From the NCBI GenBank assembly GCA_012520755.1, contig JAAYNS010000046.1:1-35414 (forward strand): 35,414 bases of DNA. Direction: 5' to 3'. Shown piece after piece: positions 33,964-35,414 of the stretch. The position numbers and the translations under genes were made by a program. This DNA is from Tissierellia bacterium (GTDB lineage: Bacteria > Bacillota > Clostridia > Tissierellales > Tissierellaceae). The notes under the pieces are model-generated. The model worked only from the letters and a program-made list of their open reading frames with translations, ran no database searches and had not been told where the DNA came from. Every line of letters starts with the position of its first letter. Position 1 is the first letter of the stretch.

Positions 33964-34929
33964 ATTTTTTTCATATTCTTTAACAAAACGCATTTTCACT
34001 GAAACCAAATCTTCCAGCGAATAAAGATATTGATGCAAGGCAATTCTATTTTGAAGTTGGTCATGTGTAGGTGGAAGCTCTGCTACATGAGTAAAATGAT
34101 GTTTTATTTCTTCAAGTATTATCATTTGAGATTCACAAGCATTCAATATTTTAGTGTTGTTGACAATGTTTTCAGTGAAATTCTTTAATAACTCTACTTC
34201 TTTTTGCTTTAAAAACTTAAGTTTAATAAACTTTTGCATAGTCCTGACTGTATAATATTGTTGCTTTCGCATAATGAAATATTCAACATAATAATTATTT
34301 TGTTGAATATAATAGCTATTCATATACTTGTAAGCTCTAGCCTTACCCTTAGACAAAATTTCATCTAATTCTACTAATTGTCCCACCATTAATTCTGCCT
34401 GATGTTCATTTATCAAACATTTACCCATGTTTTTAAAAATAGAATCAAATAGGTTTTCAGTTTGTTTTTGATATTCAATTAATTCTTTTTCAATGTCTAA
34501 AATAAAGAAGTTAATAACCAAAGCCACTAAGATACCTAGAAACATTAGTCCAAATTCATTTAACAAAATAGGAAGGGATATTTCCTCTAGAGAATATATA
34601 TGCATAACTAATACTATATTTAGCACAATGGCAATCTCAGTATTAAATTTATACATTAAAAAAGTAAATATTAAAATATAAAGTCCAAATACTCCTAAGG
34701 AAAAACCAAATATAGTAAATAATAAAGAAGAAATTCCTAAGGAAACTATTGCCGCCAAAAGACGAGTAGCTGCCAGTTTAATAGATTGTTTCTTATCCGA
34801 TAACATGCTTACAACCACAATAGTTGCTACAGAGCTATAAAATTCCATCTTTAAAGCCTTGGCAATTAGGATTGCAAATACTACCCCTATGGTTGTTTTC
34901 AAACTCATTATAATTTGTTCCCTTAACAC
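33958..34929 (-). CDS. Aromatic acid exporter (ArAE/FUSC) family membrane protein
   Basis: A 323-aa protein with a N-terminal membrane half (about residues 8-150: SLKTTIGVVFAILIAKALKM, AATRLLAAIVSLGISSLLFT, VFGLYILIFTFLMYKF, LPILLNEFGLMFLGILVALVINFFIL) and a long helical cytoplasmic C-terminal half, the usual layout of Gram-positive ArAE_1/ArAE_1_C proteins. The substrate is unknown. The GTG at 34929 has AGAGGGGG 5 nt upstream; an alternative ATG at 34908 has a poorer AAGGGA with longer spacing. It is a distant relative of the gene at 9441, not a recent duplicate by eye. Confidence 0.82.
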   Translation of the reverse strand: MLREQIIMSLKTTIGVVFAILIAKALKMEFYSSVATIVVVSMLSDKKQSIKLAATRLLAAIVSLGISSLLFTIFGFSLGVFGLYILIFTFLMYKFNTEIAIVLNIVLVMHIYSLEEISLPILLNEFGLMFLGILVALVINFFILDIEKELIEYQKQTENLFDSIFKNMGKCLINEHQAELMVGQLVELDEILSKGKARAYKYMNSYYIQQNNYYVEYFIMRKQQYYTVRTMQKFIKLKFLKQKEVELLKNFTENIVNNTKILNACESQMIILEEIKHHFTHVAELPPTHDQLQNRIALHQYLYSLEDLVSVKMRFVKEYEKNK

Positions 34930-35270
34930 TTCTACCCCCTCTTTCTAGCCAAGGGGACAATTTGAATCCACCCTTTGGCGTCTGCTTTCTATAAATTTGC
35001 ATCCTTGAAAATTGTCTTGCTTTCCAATTATCCTTCTATTCCCCACTTCCCATCTTCTGCCCCTAGTCCAGAAACTTACATCTACCAAATCCCAGTGGAT
35101 GAGTTGTTTTTCCATTATTTATTTTCATTAGTCATATACCCTAATTTTCATCTGGCTAACTAGGATATGTAATTCTTTGTTAGATTATTACATAATTTTA
35201 TTATCTTTTAACCTATTATTTAAAATATAGGACTTTGTTTAATTGGCGAGTTGTAAAATATATTTAAAAA
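34930..35270. other. Intergenic stretch without a recognised gene
   Basis: About 340 bp between the exporter start and the tRNA promoter. No supported ORF. 34949-34978 forms a hairpin (CCAAGGGG... / ...CCCTTTGG with one mismatch) reading GGGTGGATTCAAATTGTCCCC on the other strand, similar in look to repeat-element ends in this kind of genome. The central part is less AT-rich than other intergenic regions in the window, suggesting decayed or structured sequence. Confidence 0.4.
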
Positions 35271-35275
35271 AGTAC

Positions 35276-35304
35276 TTGCAAAATTTAATTATTTGGGCTA
35301 TACT
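35276..35304 (+). promoter_or_regulatory. Promoter of tRNA-Pro
   Basis: TTGCAA, 17-bp spacer, TATACT; the predicted transcription start would be about 25 bp upstream of the tRNA. Confidence 0.75.
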
Positions 35305-35337
35305 ATAATAGTTGACTCAAGACAACATATTAAAAAT

Positions 35338-35414
35338 CGGGGTGTAGCGCAGTTTGGTAGCGCACGTGGTTTGGGACCATGGGGCCGGGGGTTCGAATCC
35401 TCTCACCCCGACCA
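35338..35414 (+). tRNA. tRNA-Pro (anticodon TGG)
   Basis: Full 77-nt cloverleaf at the window edge: acceptor CGGGGTG / CACCCCG with discriminator A and an encoded CCA; D-arm GCGCAGTTTGGTAGCGC; anticodon loop TTTGGGA giving TGG; T-loop GGTTCGAATCC. The window ends exactly at CCA, so whether a tRNA cluster follows cannot be seen. Confidence 0.96.

Noticed and set aside
34949-34978. T-box riboswitch on the minus strand (AGGGTGG ... GTCCCCTT)
   Set aside because: The conserved ACCGCG part of the antiterminator is missing, no stem I specifier region is visible, and the downstream gene is not an aminoacyl-tRNA or amino acid gene.
1-35414. CRISPR array, prophage or insertion sequence
   Set aside because: No regularly spaced identical repeats with unique spacers, no transposase, integrase or phage structural genes were found.

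Overview
The window is AT-rich, densely packed and carries Firmicutes-type gene order (hpf-secA-prfB; DUF1659-DUF2922-yvrJ; a recD2-comF pair), strong GGAGG-type ribosome binding sites, FMN/SAM/cobalamin riboswitches and oxygen-sensitive enzymes (class III ribonucleotide reductase, a nitrogenase-like reductase). It fits the chromosome of an anaerobic low-GC Clostridia/Tissierellia-type bacterium. The exact taxon cannot be read from the sequence. No phage, insertion sequence or CRISPR array was seen.

Layout. 1-210: FMN riboswitch with promoter and terminator, reading leftward out of the window. 223-4291 (minus): tex, a sensor-less histidine kinase and an ATP-NAD-kinase-like protein as one operon. 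4414-9129 (minus): hpf, secA and prfB, the last needing a programmed +1 frameshift. 9150-9440: an intergenic region with a cluster of DnaA-box-like sites. 9441-15204 (plus): an aromatic-acid-exporter-like membrane protein, an unrecognised 568-aa protein overlapping an S9 peptidase, and a YihY/BrkB membrane protein. 15201-18079 (minus): recD2 and comF. 18214-19030 (minus): three small proteins (DUF1659, DUF2922, YvrJ). 19277-20916 (minus): metK behind a SAM riboswitch and a repeat-filled leader. 20984-22582 (minus): a CotA-like multicopper oxidase behind a long palindrome.

22776-33682 is the most interesting block: two convergent operons, each with a consensus promoter, a cobalamin riboswitch and an intrinsic terminator. 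Rightward is nrdG-nrdD (B12-independent anaerobic ribonucleotide reductase). Leftward is a seven-gene operon: a peptide/nickel-family ABC importer (lipoprotein, two permeases, two ATPases), a NifH-like iron protein and one unusual nitrogenase-component-1-like protein whose N-terminus looks like an extra, partial copy of the cluster-binding module. No nifB/E/N-type cofactor genes are present. The arrangement suggests a B12-repressed system that imports a compound (perhaps a tetrapyrrole, corrinoid precursor or metal chelate) and reduces it with a nitrogenase-like enzyme; the substrate is unknown.

33736-35414 holds a C-terminal pssA remnant, a second aromatic-acid-exporter-like protein, a stretch without a recognised gene, and a tRNA-Pro(TGG) with its promoter at the right edge. 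A recurring oddity is degenerate 7-nt tandem repeats directly in front of the ribosome binding sites of several genes (prfB, yihY, yvrJ, the DUF2922 and DUF1659 genes), two of them part of a longer shared repeat of about 110 bp.
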